Origin: Janthinobacterium sp. TB1-E2
Lineage (GTDB): Bacteria; Pseudomonadota; Gammaproteobacteria; Burkholderiales; Burkholderiaceae_D
NCBI RefSeq assembly: GCF_036885605.1
Contig: NZ_CP142523.1
Span: 5,952,001-6,016,000, forward strand
Direction: 5' to 3'
Length of the DNA stretch: 64,000 nucleotides
Position numbers and translations under genes: made by a program
Part shown: positions 37,341 through 45,869 of the stretch, piece after piece
How positions within the stretch are numbered: the stretch's first letter is position 1
Layout of the letters: the number at the start of each line of letters is the position of its first letter
The notes under the pieces: model-generated
The model's database searches: none
What the model was told of the DNA's origin: nothing
What the model saw: only the letters and a program-made list of their open reading frames with translations

Positions 37341-38384
37341 TTAGATGACGATAGTCTGATGCTCGTCGCCCACGCGAGCGCGGATCGTGCCGATGCGCGA
37401 CACGGTTTCGCCGGCCGCTTGCAGCTGGGCGATGGCGGCGTCCGCGTTCTCTTGCGAGACGATGACGGTCATGCCGATGCCGCAGTTGAAGACGCGGTGC
37501 ATTTCGGCGTCAGCCACGCCGCCGTGCTGTTGCAGCCACGTGAACAGCGGCGGCATGGTCCATGCCTTCGAATCCAGCTCGGCCACCAGGCCAGGCTGCA
37601 GCACGCGCGGGATGTTTTCCACCAGGCCGCCACCGGTGATGTGCACCATGCCCTTGACTTCCATGGCATCCATCAGCGCCAGCAGCGGCTTGACGTAGAT
37701 GCGCGTCGGCTGCATCAGCACGTCGGCCAGTTTACGGCCGTGGAAGTCGCCTTCCAGGTCAGGTTTCGCCACTTCGATGATCTTGCGCACCAGCGAGTAA
37801 CCGTTCGAGTGCACGCCCGACGAGGCCAGGCCCAGCACCACGTCGCCCGGGGCGATCTTGGTGCCGTCGATGATTTTCGATTTTTCCACGGCGCCGACGG
37901 CAAAACCTGCCAGGTCGTATTCGCCGGCCGGGTACATGCTCGGCATTTCCGCCGTTTCGCCGCCGATCAGCGCGCAACCGGCTTGTTCGCAACCTTGGGC
38001 GATGCCCTTGATGACGTCGGTGGCAATGGCCACGTCCAGCTTGCCGCAAGCGAAGTAGTCGAGGAAGAACAGCGGCTCGGCGCCTTGCACCAGGATGTCG
38101 TTGACGCTCATGGCGACCAGGTCAATGCCGACCGTGTCATGGCGGTTCAGTTCGAACGCCAGGCGCAATTTGGTGCCGACGCCGTCGGTACCCGAGACCA
38201 GCACCGGTTCCTTGTACTTCTTGCTGATTTCAAACATGGCGCCAAAACCGCCCAGGCCGCCCATCACGCCTTCGCGCAGGGTGCGCTTGGCAAACGGCTT
38301 GATTGCTTCGACTAAAGCGTCGCCTGCGTCGATATCGACGCCAGCGTCACGGTAGGAAAGGGAAACATTAGAAGTCTGGTTCAT
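37341..38384 (-). CDS. purM: Phosphoribosylformylglycinamidine cyclo-ligase
   Basis: A 347-residue AIR synthetase converting FGAM and ATP to [65 protein letters not shown] and [15 protein letters not shown] are family signatures. The ATG at 38384 lacks a clear Shine-Dalgarno. It is not clustered with purCEK but makes the substrate of PurK. Confidence 0.96.
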   Translation of the reverse strand: MNQTSNVSLSYRDAGVDIDAGDALVEAIKPFAKRTLREGVMGGLGGFGAMFEISKKYKEPVLVSGTDGVGTKLRLAFELNRHDTVGIDLVAMSVNDILVQGAEPLFFLDYFACGKLDVAIATDVIKGIAQGCEQAGCALIGGETAEMPSMYPAGEYDLAGFAVGAVEKSKIIDGTKIAPGDVVLGLASSGVHSNGYSLVRKIIEVAKPDLEGDFHGRKLADVLMQPTRIYVKPLLALMDAMEVKGMVHITGGGLVENIPRVLQPGLVAELDSKAWTMPPLFTWLQQHGGVADAEMHRVFNCGIGMTVIVSQENADAAIAQLQAAGETVSRIGTIRARVGDEHQTIVI

Positions 38385-38503
38385 GGTGTGGTGGCAGCGG
38401 AGGCGGTAAAATAGAAGGCGGATACCCGCCGGCACGCGCGCGCAAGCATGTTTTTCAACATCGTGCGGCAGGGCGCCAGCGGGTGAATTCGGTCGATCAA
38501 GTC

Positions 38504-38521
38504 GCTATTTTATCAAATAGC
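38504..38521. promoter_or_regulatory. Dyad in purM/perM divergent promoter region
   Basis: GCTATTT-TATC-AAATAGC is a perfect 7-bp inverted repeat in the divergent gap between purM and the AI-2E family transporter gene. It could be an operator for either gene; PurR was considered but the PurR consensus is not matched. Confidence 0.35.
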
Positions 38522-38572
38522 CCCGCTATTTCGTAATTAACTGCCTTTTTTTAACGCAACAGTACAAACTAC

Positions 38573-39655
38573 ATGCCATTCGCCATCACCGCCGAACAGA
38601 AGCAAACAGCATTTTGGATCGCGGTCTGGCTGGCATTTTTGCTGCTGCTGGTCAGCCTCGGCCCCATCCTGACGCCCTTCCTGGCCGCCGCCATCCTCGC
38701 CTACGTGCTCAATCCCGGCGTCGACCGCTTGCAGCGCCTCCATTACAAGCGCTTTTATGTGCCCCGTCCGCTGGCCGTGCTGGTCGTCGTAGTGTTGTTT
38801 TTCCTCGCCATTACGGCGCTCGTGCTGATCGTCGTGCCCGTGTTGCAAAAGGAAATCCCGCTGCTGCAGGCGCAAATCCCGCAATTCCTCAGCAAGGCGA
38901 ACGAATTCCTGGCGCCAAAACTGCGCGACCTCGGTATCCGCGTGCGCCTGGACGGCACGGGCATCAAGCGCATGCTGAGCCAGCAGATGGCCACCAGCGG
39001 CGATGAAATCTGGAGCACCGTGCTCGCCTCGGCCCGCATCGGCGGCACAGCCGTGCTGGGCTGGCTGGCCACCGTGGTGTTGATTCCCGTGGTGCTGTTT
39101 TATTTGTTGCTGGACTGGCATCCGATGCTCGCGCGCATCGCCGGCGCCGTGCCGCGCCGCTGGGTCGGCCGCACGGTGGGCATGGCACAGGAAGTCGACA
39201 CCCTGCTGGCGCAATACCTGCGCGGCCAGTTGCTCGTCATGCTGGTGCTGGCCACGTATTACTCGGTGGCACTGGCCATCGCCGGTTTTGAAGTGGCATT
39301 GCCTGTAGGCATCATCACGGGCTTGCTGGTGTTCATCCCCTACCTGGGCTTCGGACTGGGCCTGATGCTGGCGCTGATCGCCGCCCTGCTGCAGTTTGCC
39401 GACTGGAGCGGCGTCATCGCCGTGGCCGTCATCTACGGCTGCGGCCAGGTCATCGAAGGCTTTTTCCTCACGCCGCGCCTGGTGGGCGAGCGCATCGGTT
39501 TAAATCCGCTGGCCGTGATCTTTGCCTTGCTGGCTTTCGGACAATTGTTCGGTTTCGTCGGCGTTTTGCTTGCTTTACCCGCTTCTGCCGTCCTGATGGT
39601 CGCTTTTAAGCATCTAAGACGCCACTACCTCTCCAGCAGCTTCTATAATACCTAG
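38573..39655 (+). CDS. AI-2E family transporter (PerM-like)
   Basis: A 360-residue membrane protein with about 8 TM helices. The LGPILTPFLAAAILAYVLNPGVDRL start, YLRGQLLVMLVLATYYSVALAIAGFEVALPVGIITGLLVFIPYLGFGLG and the C-terminal PRLVGERIGLNPLAVIFALLAFGQLFGFVGVLLALPASA are characteristic of the PerM/TqsA family. Members act in efflux of AI-2 or other small molecules or Na+/H+ exchange; cargo here is unknown. It lies upstream of hda in the same direction, as is common in proteobacteria. Confidence 0.9.
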   Translation: MPFAITAEQKQTAFWIAVWLAFLLLLVSLGPILTPFLAAAILAYVLNPGVDRLQRLHYKRFYVPRPLAVLVVVVLFFLAITALVLIVVPVLQKEIPLLQAQIPQFLSKANEFLAPKLRDLGIRVRLDGTGIKRMLSQQMATSGDEIWSTVLASARIGGTAVLGWLATVVLIPVVLFYLLLDWHPMLARIAGAVPRRWVGRTVGMAQEVDTLLAQYLRGQLLVMLVLATYYSVALAIAGFEVALPVGIITGLLVFIPYLGFGLGLMLALIAALLQFADWSGVIAVAVIYGCGQVIEGFFLTPRLVGERIGLNPLAVIFALLAFGQLFGFVGVLLALPASAVLMVAFKHLRRHYLSSSFYNT

Positions 39656-39731
39656 TAAAAGCGGATATCATATCAACCTAGCAATACCACGATGCACATG
39701 CAGTAATGAAAAACAGGACAAGGCGTACGCC

Positions 39732-40400
39732 ATGAAACAACTGGTGCTCGATTTAGGCACAGACCAGGCGCACAGCCTCGATACCTTCGAGGTGGGACAG
39801 AATGCCGAAGTGGCGCAGCTGATGCGCCAGTTCGCCGCGCGCACTTCGCGCGAACATTTTGCCTACCTGTGGGGCGAACTGGCCGCCGGCAAGAGCCACC
39901 TGCTCAAGGCCCTGGCCAGCACCGAGCGCGCGCGCTACATTTCGCCATTCTCGATCGAGTCCGAATTCGTATATTCGCCTGACGTCGACCTGTACCTGCT
40001 CGACGACTGCGAAAAACTGTCGCCGCTGGCGCAGATCGATGCCTTTGCCCTGTTCAATGAAATCCGCGCCAACAAGGCATTCATGGTCTGCAGCGGCGCC
40101 GTGCCGCCCGCCGTGCTGCCCGTACGCGAAGACTTGCGCACGCGCATGGGCTGGGGCCTGATCTACCAGATCCACGGCTTGACCGACGAAGAAAAAATCG
40201 CCGCCCTGACCCAGGCGGCCACCACCCGCGGCTTGACCTTGTCGCCCGGCGTGTTACCCTATCTGCTGTCCCATTTCCGGCGCGACATGCGTTCGCTGTC
40301 GACGATGCTGGACTCTCTCGACCTCTACTCCCTTGAAACCCAACGCCCGATCACCTTGCCATTGTTGCGCGAGTTGCTGCAGGCGGAAGCGAAAGAATGA
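39732..40400 (+). CDS. hda: DnaA regulatory inactivator Hda
   Basis: A 222-residue AAA+ protein homologous to the ATPase domain of DnaA. The N-terminal KQLVLDLG fits the beta-clamp-binding motif (Q-L-x-L-x-L). LWGELAAGKSHLLKAL is the P-loop, and LYLLDDCEKLSPLAQIDAFALFNEI is the Walker B/sensor region. With the clamp it triggers hydrolysis of DnaA-bound ATP and limits re-initiation. Its TGA overlaps the next ATG, starting the hda-HAD-pcnB-folK-panB series. Confidence 0.92.
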   Translation: MKQLVLDLGTDQAHSLDTFEVGQNAEVAQLMRQFAARTSREHFAYLWGELAAGKSHLLKALASTERARYISPFSIESEFVYSPDVDLYLLDDCEKLSPLAQIDAFALFNEIRANKAFMVCSGAVPPAVLPVREDLRTRMGWGLIYQIHGLTDEEKIAALTQAATTRGLTLSPGVLPYLLSHFRRDMRSLSTMLDSLDLYSLETQRPITLPLLRELLQAEAKE

Positions 40401-41071
40401 TGAATCTGGCCCTGTTTGACCTCGACCACACCCTGCTGCCCATCGACTCGGATCACGAGTGGGGCGAATTCCTGGTACGCATCGGTGCCGTGGACGCCGC
40501 CGAATTCACCCGCCGCAACGACGAATTTTTCGCGCAATACCAGGCCGGCACGCTCGATCCGGTGGAATACCTGGAATTCTCGCTCGGCACGCTGGCGCAA
40601 TTCCCGCGCGAGCGCCTGGAAGCGCTGCACCGGCAATTCATGGCGGAAGTGGTCATGCCGGTCATCCGTCCGGAAGTCGTGGCCCTGCTGAAACAGCACC
40701 AGGACGCGGGCGACCTGCTGGCCATCGTCACGGCCACCAACCATTTCATCACCAAACCCATCGCCGATGCGCTGGGCGTCGAGCATCTGCTGGCCGCCAT
40801 GCCCGAATATGACGACGCAGGCAACGTCACGGGCAAACTGGTCGGCACGCCGACCCTGGGCGCGGGCAAGCTGACCCACACCCACGCCTGGCTGGAAAAG
40901 ATGGGCAAGGAACTGGGGCAGTTCGAGCGCAGCTATTTTTACAGCGATTCGCACAACGACATTCCCCTGCTGTCGGTCGTGACCCACCCGGTCGCGACCA
41001 ACCCCAACACCGCTTTGAGCGCACACGCATCCCTCCACGGCTGGCCATCACTTCACTTATTCAATGATTAA
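40397..41071 (+). CDS. HAD-IB family phosphatase (SerB-like)
   Basis: A 224-residue HAD hydrolase with motif I FDLDHTLL (nucleophile Asp8, acid Asp10), motif II VTATN, and motif III/IV YFYSDSHNDIPLL. The helical cap after motif I resembles phosphoserine phosphatase-like HAD-IB proteins, but the substrate is unknown. It overlaps hda and pcnB by 4 and 8 nt, so it is translationally coupled to both. Confidence 0.88.
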   Translation: MMNLALFDLDHTLLPIDSDHEWGEFLVRIGAVDAAEFTRRNDEFFAQYQAGTLDPVEYLEFSLGTLAQFPRERLEALHRQFMAEVVMPVIRPEVVALLKQHQDAGDLLAIVTATNHFITKPIADALGVEHLLAAMPEYDDAGNVTGKLVGTPTLGAGKLTHTHAWLEKMGKELGQFERSYFYSDSHNDIPLLSVVTHPVATNPNTALSAHASLHGWPSLHLFND

Positions 41072-42440
41072 AAAATTCATCCGCAAGATCCTCGGCGTTA
41101 AAAAAGAGGCAGCGCGCGACACCACGGCACCCATCGTGCTCGGTCCTGCGCAACACGGAATCGACCCGAAACTGGTGTCGTCGAATGCCATCCGCGTCAC
41201 CAGCAGCCTGCAGGAAGCGGGCTTCGAGGCCTTCGTCGTCGGCGGCGCCGTGCGCGACCTGCTGCTGGGCGTGAAACCGAAAGACTTCGACATCGCCACC
41301 AACGCCACGCCGGAACAGGTCAAGCGTTTGTTCCGCCGCGCCTTCATCATCGGCAAGCGCTTCCAGATCGTGCACGTGATGTTTGGCCAGGATTTGCTGG
41401 AAGTGACGACCTTCCGCGGCGCCGGTGCCGACTCCGCGCCCAAGGATGAACATGGCCGCGTCCTGCGCGACAACACCTTCGGCTTGCAGCACGAAGACGC
41501 GCTGCGCCGCGACTTCACGATCAACGCCATGTATTACAACCCGGCCACGCAGGAAGTACTCGACTACCACGGCGGCGTGGAAGACATCCGCGCCAAGACC
41601 TTGCGCATGATCGGCAAGCCGGAAGAACGCTACCGCGAAGATCCCGTGCGCATGCTGCGCGTCGTGCGCTTCGCCGCCAAGCTGAAATTCACCATCGAGC
41701 CGCATACGGCCGCTCCGATTCCCGTCATGGCGCCGCTGATCAACAACGTGCCCGCGCCGCGCGTGTTCGACGAAATGCTCAAACTCCTGATGAGCGGCCA
41801 CGCGCTGGCTTGCCTGCAGCAGCTGCGCAAGGAAGGCTTGCATCACGGCCTGCTGCCGCTGCTCGACGTGGTGCTGGAACAGCCGCTGGGCGCGAAATTC
41901 GTCACGCTGGCGCTGGACGCCACGGACCAGCGCATCGCCGCCGGCAAGACCGTCTCGCCAGGCTTCTTGTTTGCCTCGCTGCTGTGGCACCAGGTACTGG
42001 AAAAATGGACGGCCTACCGCGCCGCAGGCGAATCGACGATTCCCGCGCTGCACCTGGCGGCCGACGACGTGCTCGACTCGCAAACGGAAAAACTGGCCTT
42101 GCAGCGCAAGATCGGTTCCGACATGCGCGACATCTGGTCGATGCAGCCGCGCTTCGAGCGCCGCGTCGGCAAGGCGCCGTACAAACTGCTTGAGCACCTG
42201 CGCTTCCGCGCCGGCTACGACTTCCTGCTGCTGCGCTGCGCCTCGGGCGAGATCGACATGGACATCGGCGAATGGTGGACAGCCTTTTATGAAGGCGACG
42301 AGGAAACGCGCGAAGCGCTGCTTGTCAGCGCCAATGCCGCACCGGGGGCCGTCAAGAAGAAGCGCCCGCCACGCCGCAGCACGCGCAGCAAGACCAGCAC
42401 GGGCGGAGGTTCGACCACCGGCAGCACCAGCGGCAAATAA
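41064..42440 (+). CDS. pcnB: Poly(A) polymerase I
   Basis: A 458-residue nucleotidyltransferase. AFVVGGAVRDLLLGVKPKDFDIATNATPEQVKRLF holds the GG and D-x-D catalytic residues, EDALRRDFTINAMYYN and RMLRVVRFAAKL are the RNA/nucleotide-binding regions, and the Lys/Arg/Ser-rich tail is typical of PcnB. It adds poly(A) tails that promote RNA decay. It overlaps the HAD gene by 8 nt and folK by one base (TAATG). Confidence 0.95.
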   Translation: MIKKFIRKILGVKKEAARDTTAPIVLGPAQHGIDPKLVSSNAIRVTSSLQEAGFEAFVVGGAVRDLLLGVKPKDFDIATNATPEQVKRLFRRAFIIGKRFQIVHVMFGQDLLEVTTFRGAGADSAPKDEHGRVLRDNTFGLQHEDALRRDFTINAMYYNPATQEVLDYHGGVEDIRAKTLRMIGKPEERYREDPVRMLRVVRFAAKLKFTIEPHTAAPIPVMAPLINNVPAPRVFDEMLKLLMSGHALACLQQLRKEGLHHGLLPLLDVVLEQPLGAKFVTLALDATDQRIAAGKTVSPGFLFASLLWHQVLEKWTAYRAAGESTIPALHLAADDVLDSQTEKLALQRKIGSDMRDIWSMQPRFERRVGKAPYKLLEHLRFRAGYDFLLLRCASGEIDMDIGEWWTAFYEGDEETREALLVSANAAPGAVKKKRPPRRSTRSKTSTGGGSTTGSTSGK

Positions 42441-42916
42441 TGACGGTCACCGCCTACATCGGCATCGGAGCCAACCTGGGCGACGCACGCGCCAACGTGC
42501 AGGATGCGATCGCGCGCCTGGCGCGCCTGCCCGGCGCATCGCTGGTCGACGCCTCGGCCAGCTACCGCACGGCGCCCATCGATTCGAGCGGTGACGACTA
42601 CATCAACGCCGTGGCGCGCATCACAACCACCTTGCCGGCTGAAGAACTGCTGCTGGCGCTGCACGCCATCGAGGCGGCGCACGGGCGCGAGCGGCCTTAC
42701 CGCAATGCCCCGCGCACGCTGGACCTGGACTTGCTGCTGTACGGCGATGAACAGATCGCCAGCGCCACCCTGACGGTGCCGCATCCGCGCCTCACCGAGC
42801 GCGCCTTCGTGCTGGTGCCGCTGCTGGCCCTGACGCCCGCCATCGTCGTGCCCGGACGCGGGCCGGCGCAAGCCTTCCTGGCAAGCGTCGCCGACCAGGC
42901 CATCAGCCAGCTCTGA
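42440..42916 (+). CDS. folK: Dihydropterin pyrophosphokinase
   Basis: A 158-residue HPPK, which transfers pyrophosphate from ATP to 6-hydroxymethyl-dihydropterin in folate synthesis. YIGIGANLGDARANVQDAI, SASYRTAPID, ALHAIEAAHGRERPYRNAPRTLDLDLLLYG (the D-x-D metal site) and HPRLTERAFVLVPL are signatures. It follows pcnB, an order seen in many beta- and gammaproteobacteria. Confidence 0.95.
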   Translation: MTVTAYIGIGANLGDARANVQDAIARLARLPGASLVDASASYRTAPIDSSGDDYINAVARITTTLPAEELLLALHAIEAAHGRERPYRNAPRTLDLDLLLYGDEQIASATLTVPHPRLTERAFVLVPLLALTPAIVVPGRGPAQAFLASVADQAISQL

Positions 42917-43025
42917 GCCACGGCGCCGGACATACACTACAATGCCGCCCCTGCAGCACGCCGCATAAAGTACTACACTAGCGGCGTCGCAATCGCATCA
43001 CCCCCTTTCACTCTAGAGAATACCT

Positions 43026-43901
43026 ATGTCCGCTTATTTGCAAGGAACAGATCTGGCAGCCAAAGACAAGGCCGCCACACCGGCGCCGGCGCCAGCCAAG
43101 CCTGTCGCCAACAAGGCCGTGACCATCCACACGCTGGTCACGCTGCGCGCCGCCGGCGAAAAGATCACCATGCTGACCTGCTATGACGCCAGCTTCGCGT
43201 CCCTGATGGACCGCTGCGGCGTGGAGATCCTGCTGATCGGCGATTCGCTCGGCATGGTCTGCAATGGCCACAATTCCACCCTGCCCGTCACCGTGGCCGA
43301 ACTGGCCTACCACACGGCGTCCGTCGCGCGCGGCAGCAAGTCGGCCATGATCATGGCCGACTTGCCGTTCGGCGCGTACGGCACGCCTGAAACAGCCTAT
43401 GCGAACGCCGTCATCCTGATGCAGGCTGGCGCGCACATGATCAAGATCGAAGGCGGCGCCTGGCTGGCCGAAACGGTCCGTTTCCTCACCGAGCGCGGCA
43501 TCCCCATCTGCGCCCACATCGGCCTGACACCGCAATCCGTGCACCAGCTGGGCGGCTATAAAGTACAGGGCAAGAGCACGGAAAGCGCGGCCGAACTGAA
43601 GAACGATGCGCTGGCGCTGCAAAACGCGGGCGCCGCCATCGTACTGATGGAAGCGATGCCGACGCAGCTGGGCAAGGAAGTGACGGACATGCTGACGATA
43701 CCGACGATCGGCATCGGCGCAGGCCCCGACTGCTCGGGCCAGGTGCTCGTCATGCACGACATGCTGGGCGTCTTCCCAGGCCGCAAAGCGCGCTTCGTGC
43801 GCAACTTCATGGAAGGCGCCGCCAGCATCGACGACGCCGTCACCGGCTATGTGAAAGCCGTCAAGGATGGCAGCTTCCCGGCGCTGGAACACTGCTTCTG
43901 A
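43026..43901 (+). CDS. panB: 3-methyl-2-oxobutanoate hydroxymethyltransferase
   Basis: A 291-residue ketopantoate hydroxymethyltransferase: it transfers the one-carbon unit of methylene-THF to 2-oxoisovalerate in pantothenate synthesis. [68 protein letters not shown] and [21 protein letters not shown] are signatures. A roughly 25-residue Ala/Pro/Lys-rich N-terminal extension precedes the barrel. Its stop abuts the first copy of the dispersed palindrome. Confidence 0.96.
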   Translation: MSAYLQGTDLAAKDKAATPAPAPAKPVANKAVTIHTLVTLRAAGEKITMLTCYDASFASLMDRCGVEILLIGDSLGMVCNGHNSTLPVTVAELAYHTASVARGSKSAMIMADLPFGAYGTPETAYANAVILMQAGAHMIKIEGGAWLAETVRFLTERGIPICAHIGLTPQSVHQLGGYKVQGKSTESAAELKNDALALQNAGAAIVLMEAMPTQLGKEVTDMLTIPTIGIGAGPDCSGQVLVMHDMLGVFPGRKARFVRNFMEGAASIDDAVTGYVKAVKDGSFPALEHCF

Positions 43902-43902
43902 T

Positions 43903-44065
43903 CCAAGTAACCCCCATAAATTATTGTGATTTCTGACTTCCATAACCGGCACTCTGCGACGTTGCCCACCGCTCGCAGTGCTCGCACTGCGTCGCGGCGG
44001 ACGCCTTGCATAGCATCCGGCTATGTTCGTCATAATTTCACAATAATTTCCTGAGGATTACTTAG
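43903..44065. repeat. Dispersed long palindrome (MITE-like), copy 1
   Basis: A ~163-bp element whose two halves are imperfect inverted repeats. The outer end is AAGTA../..TACTTAG, then AAATTATTGTGA (43918-43929) pairs with TCACAATAATTT (44038-44049), and the centre is GCAGTG-CTCG-CACTGC. It matches copy 2 at 47394-47557 in the same orientation over the full length. The left end begins 2 nt after panB and the right end is 1 nt beyond the hipB stop. There is no open reading frame inside, so if mobile it is non-autonomous. It may act as a 3' hairpin of hipB mRNA. Confidence 0.82.
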
Positions 44066-44066
44066 C

Positions 44067-44399
44067 CTATTGAGGCGATATCGCCCCGGTACTTGCCGGG
44101 GCGATTTTTTTTTCGCGCAGCGTTTCTGTCCGTACAAACGCCACCTCCAGTCCAAAGAACTGTCCTATGCGGTTCAGCGTCTGGATGGTTGGATTGCCCT
44201 TGCCGCTCTCGATTTCCTTGATGACCTTTGTGCTCACGCCCCGGTGCGTCGCAAACTCTGCCTGCGTCATGCGCGAGATGGCGCGCATTTCCTTGACGGC
44301 GTGCTGTAGCGTGATGGCTCCTGCTTCAATGGCTTCGTAAAGCACCGCCCTGCGCTGCCGCAGCTCCTCCTTGTCAACGGTCTTTTTGGTACGCGCCAT
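44067..44399 (-). CDS. hipB: HipB-like antitoxin, XRE-type HTH
   Basis: A 110-residue DNA-binding protein with a charged N-terminal helix and an XRE helix-turn-helix (MTQAEFATHRGVSTKVIKEIESGKGNPTIQTLNRIGQFFG). It follows the hipA-like gene with a 1-nt gap (TGACATG), so the toxin gene comes first, opposite to E. coli hipBA. Presumed role: neutralise the HipA-like kinase and repress the AT-rich promoter upstream of hipA, where inverted repeats are present. The TAG stop is 1 nt from palindrome copy 1. Confidence 0.88.
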   Translation of the reverse strand: MARTKKTVDKEELRQRRAVLYEAIEAGAITLQHAVKEMRAISRMTQAEFATHRGVSTKVIKEIESGKGNPTIQTLNRIGQFFGLEVAFVRTETLREKKIAPASTGAISPQ

Positions 44400-44400
44400 G

Positions 44401-45693
44401 TCAGTGCTCCCCCAATGTCTTGAGCTGTTCGAGCTGCCCGGCTATATGTGGCCGAAGGAAAGCAATGATGTCATCATCCACGCCTGCCTCCTGCATATGC
44501 TGTTCCAGCGCAGTCAGTTGCTGGGCAAATCCGTATAGCGCGAGGCGAACCTGCTCGCGCTCGACGTCCGTCATGCCGATCGTAGCCAGTATCGTCGTCC
44601 AGTCATGCAGCTCGTTTTGGGTATCCGGGTGATACCAGCGCGCCGCGCGTGGTATGCCATCCGGGTCCAGATACATCGGTGCAAAATCGAACAGCGGCGT
44701 GAGGCGCACCTCGGCACCCACTTGTTGTACCGCCGTATTGCGTGCGTGATTATCGGTATTGCGCATGGCTAGGTTCAAGATATCGCGTTTGAGAAATTCA
44801 ATGGTTTCCGCAGTCTTGTCACTGACGACGGCGCGCAGCGCCTGCAATAATACAAACTGGCTGGGCGTGGCTTCAAAGCCAACGATACCTGCCAGCGAAG
44901 CGGCGCTTTCCTGATGCAGTCGCAGCACTTTTCCATCGCGGATGCGGCGGTCAAAACGGGGAATGAACAAGGTATCGTCCTGGTAGCGCAGTTGGCCTTC
45001 GGTGCGCAAGCCCACCGCGCGCGCCACAGTCATGTATGCGGCTTCATTTCTCAATACCTTGGCGTCGCTGGCGGTCTTTCCGCGCGGACGCTTGACGATG
45101 AAATGTGCAGCCGCATACTTGTCCGCCAGAGCGCCATCGGCATGCCAGAGACCAGCATGGTCCGTGGTCAGCAAATATTTCGGCGCCGCTCCTTGTACCC
45201 CCAGACTGCCAGCGGCCAACATGCTATGCATCAGCATGCGCTCATTGAAGGCATCGCCGCGACCTATAATCTCCTCCAGTGAAAAGCCGGTCTGCGGCTT
45301 GCCCTTGTCGTGGCGATTCATATGGTGTGCGTAGTACTGCACGGCCTCGGCGATGCGCACGCGCCCGACTGGATTGAATGCACCGGCACACGCAAGCGGA
45401 AAATCGGCAGCCGGACCATCGGCCAGTTGAAGCTGCCCAAGCAGATATGTCCGGCCGCTTCCCTGGGGAATCAGGTCAAAGATAAAAGCTGGCCATTGCG
45501 CCAGCTTCTGCATTTCTGCCGTGACGGGGAACCGCAGCGAGACAGGTCCACTCTCAAGCTTGAAGAAGGCATAATCGAGGTCATACTCGAACAGGGTACC
45601 GGTGCGTGGATTGCCGCCTGCAGGATCAAGCAAAGTCAGCGATGCGCAATCGTGCCATGCATCATCATGAAAAATTTGAAAATGGCAGTGCAT
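44401..45693 (-). CDS. hipA: HipA-like serine/threonine kinase toxin
   Basis: A 430-residue HipA-family protein. The N-terminal region has LRFPVTAEMQKLAQWPAFIFDLIPQGSGRTYLL, the central region AAGSLGVQGAAPKYLLTTD and HFIVKRPRGK (nucleotide site), and the catalytic core LAMRNTDNHARNTAV followed by LTPLFDFAPMYLDP fits the HipA D-x-H/DFxP motifs. E. coli HipA phosphorylates GltX and causes growth arrest and persistence; the target here is unknown. GGAG lies 6 nt before the ATG. The gene lies upstream of its antitoxin and downstream of a strongly AT-rich region. Confidence 0.9.
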   Translation of the reverse strand: MHCHFQIFHDDAWHDCASLTLLDPAGGNPRTGTLFEYDLDYAFFKLESGPVSLRFPVTAEMQKLAQWPAFIFDLIPQGSGRTYLLGQLQLADGPAADFPLACAGAFNPVGRVRIAEAVQYYAHHMNRHDKGKPQTGFSLEEIIGRGDAFNERMLMHSMLAAGSLGVQGAAPKYLLTTDHAGLWHADGALADKYAAAHFIVKRPRGKTASDAKVLRNEAAYMTVARAVGLRTEGQLRYQDDTLFIPRFDRRIRDGKVLRLHQESAASLAGIVGFEATPSQFVLLQALRAVVSDKTAETIEFLKRDILNLAMRNTDNHARNTAVQQVGAEVRLTPLFDFAPMYLDPDGIPRAARWYHPDTQNELHDWTTILATIGMTDVEREQVRLALYGFAQQLTALEQHMQEAGVDDDIIAFLRPHIAGQLEQLKTLGEH

Positions 45694-45868
45694 GACGGCT
45701 CCAATTGGATCTTATAGTAACTAATTGTGTTCAGTTTATCCTTAAATTAGCACTTATACGATCCAATTTCTAAAAAAATACATCGCCATGAAAACTTTAA
45801 TGGATCCTAAAAGAACTATTTTAATCCATTAATACCATAAATTAGTCCTTTTAAGTTCTATTTTAAAA
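45694..45868 (-). promoter_or_regulatory. AT-rich control region of hipA-hipB
   Basis: This gap is far more AT-rich than its surroundings. It contains AATTGGATC (45703-45711) inverted as GATCCAATT (45760-45768), each followed outward-to-inward by a TATA-containing extension, and a second dyad TTAATGGAT (45797-45805)/ATCCATTAA (45824-45832). These are good candidates for HipB operators; the first half-site touches the hipA ribosome site. Composition suggests transfer from a lower-GC source. Confidence 0.6.
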
Positions 45869-45869
45869 A

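Noticed and set aside
43903-44065. Integron attC site
   Set aside because: The element is a long palindrome but lacks the GTTRRRY-type core sites, and no integrase is present.
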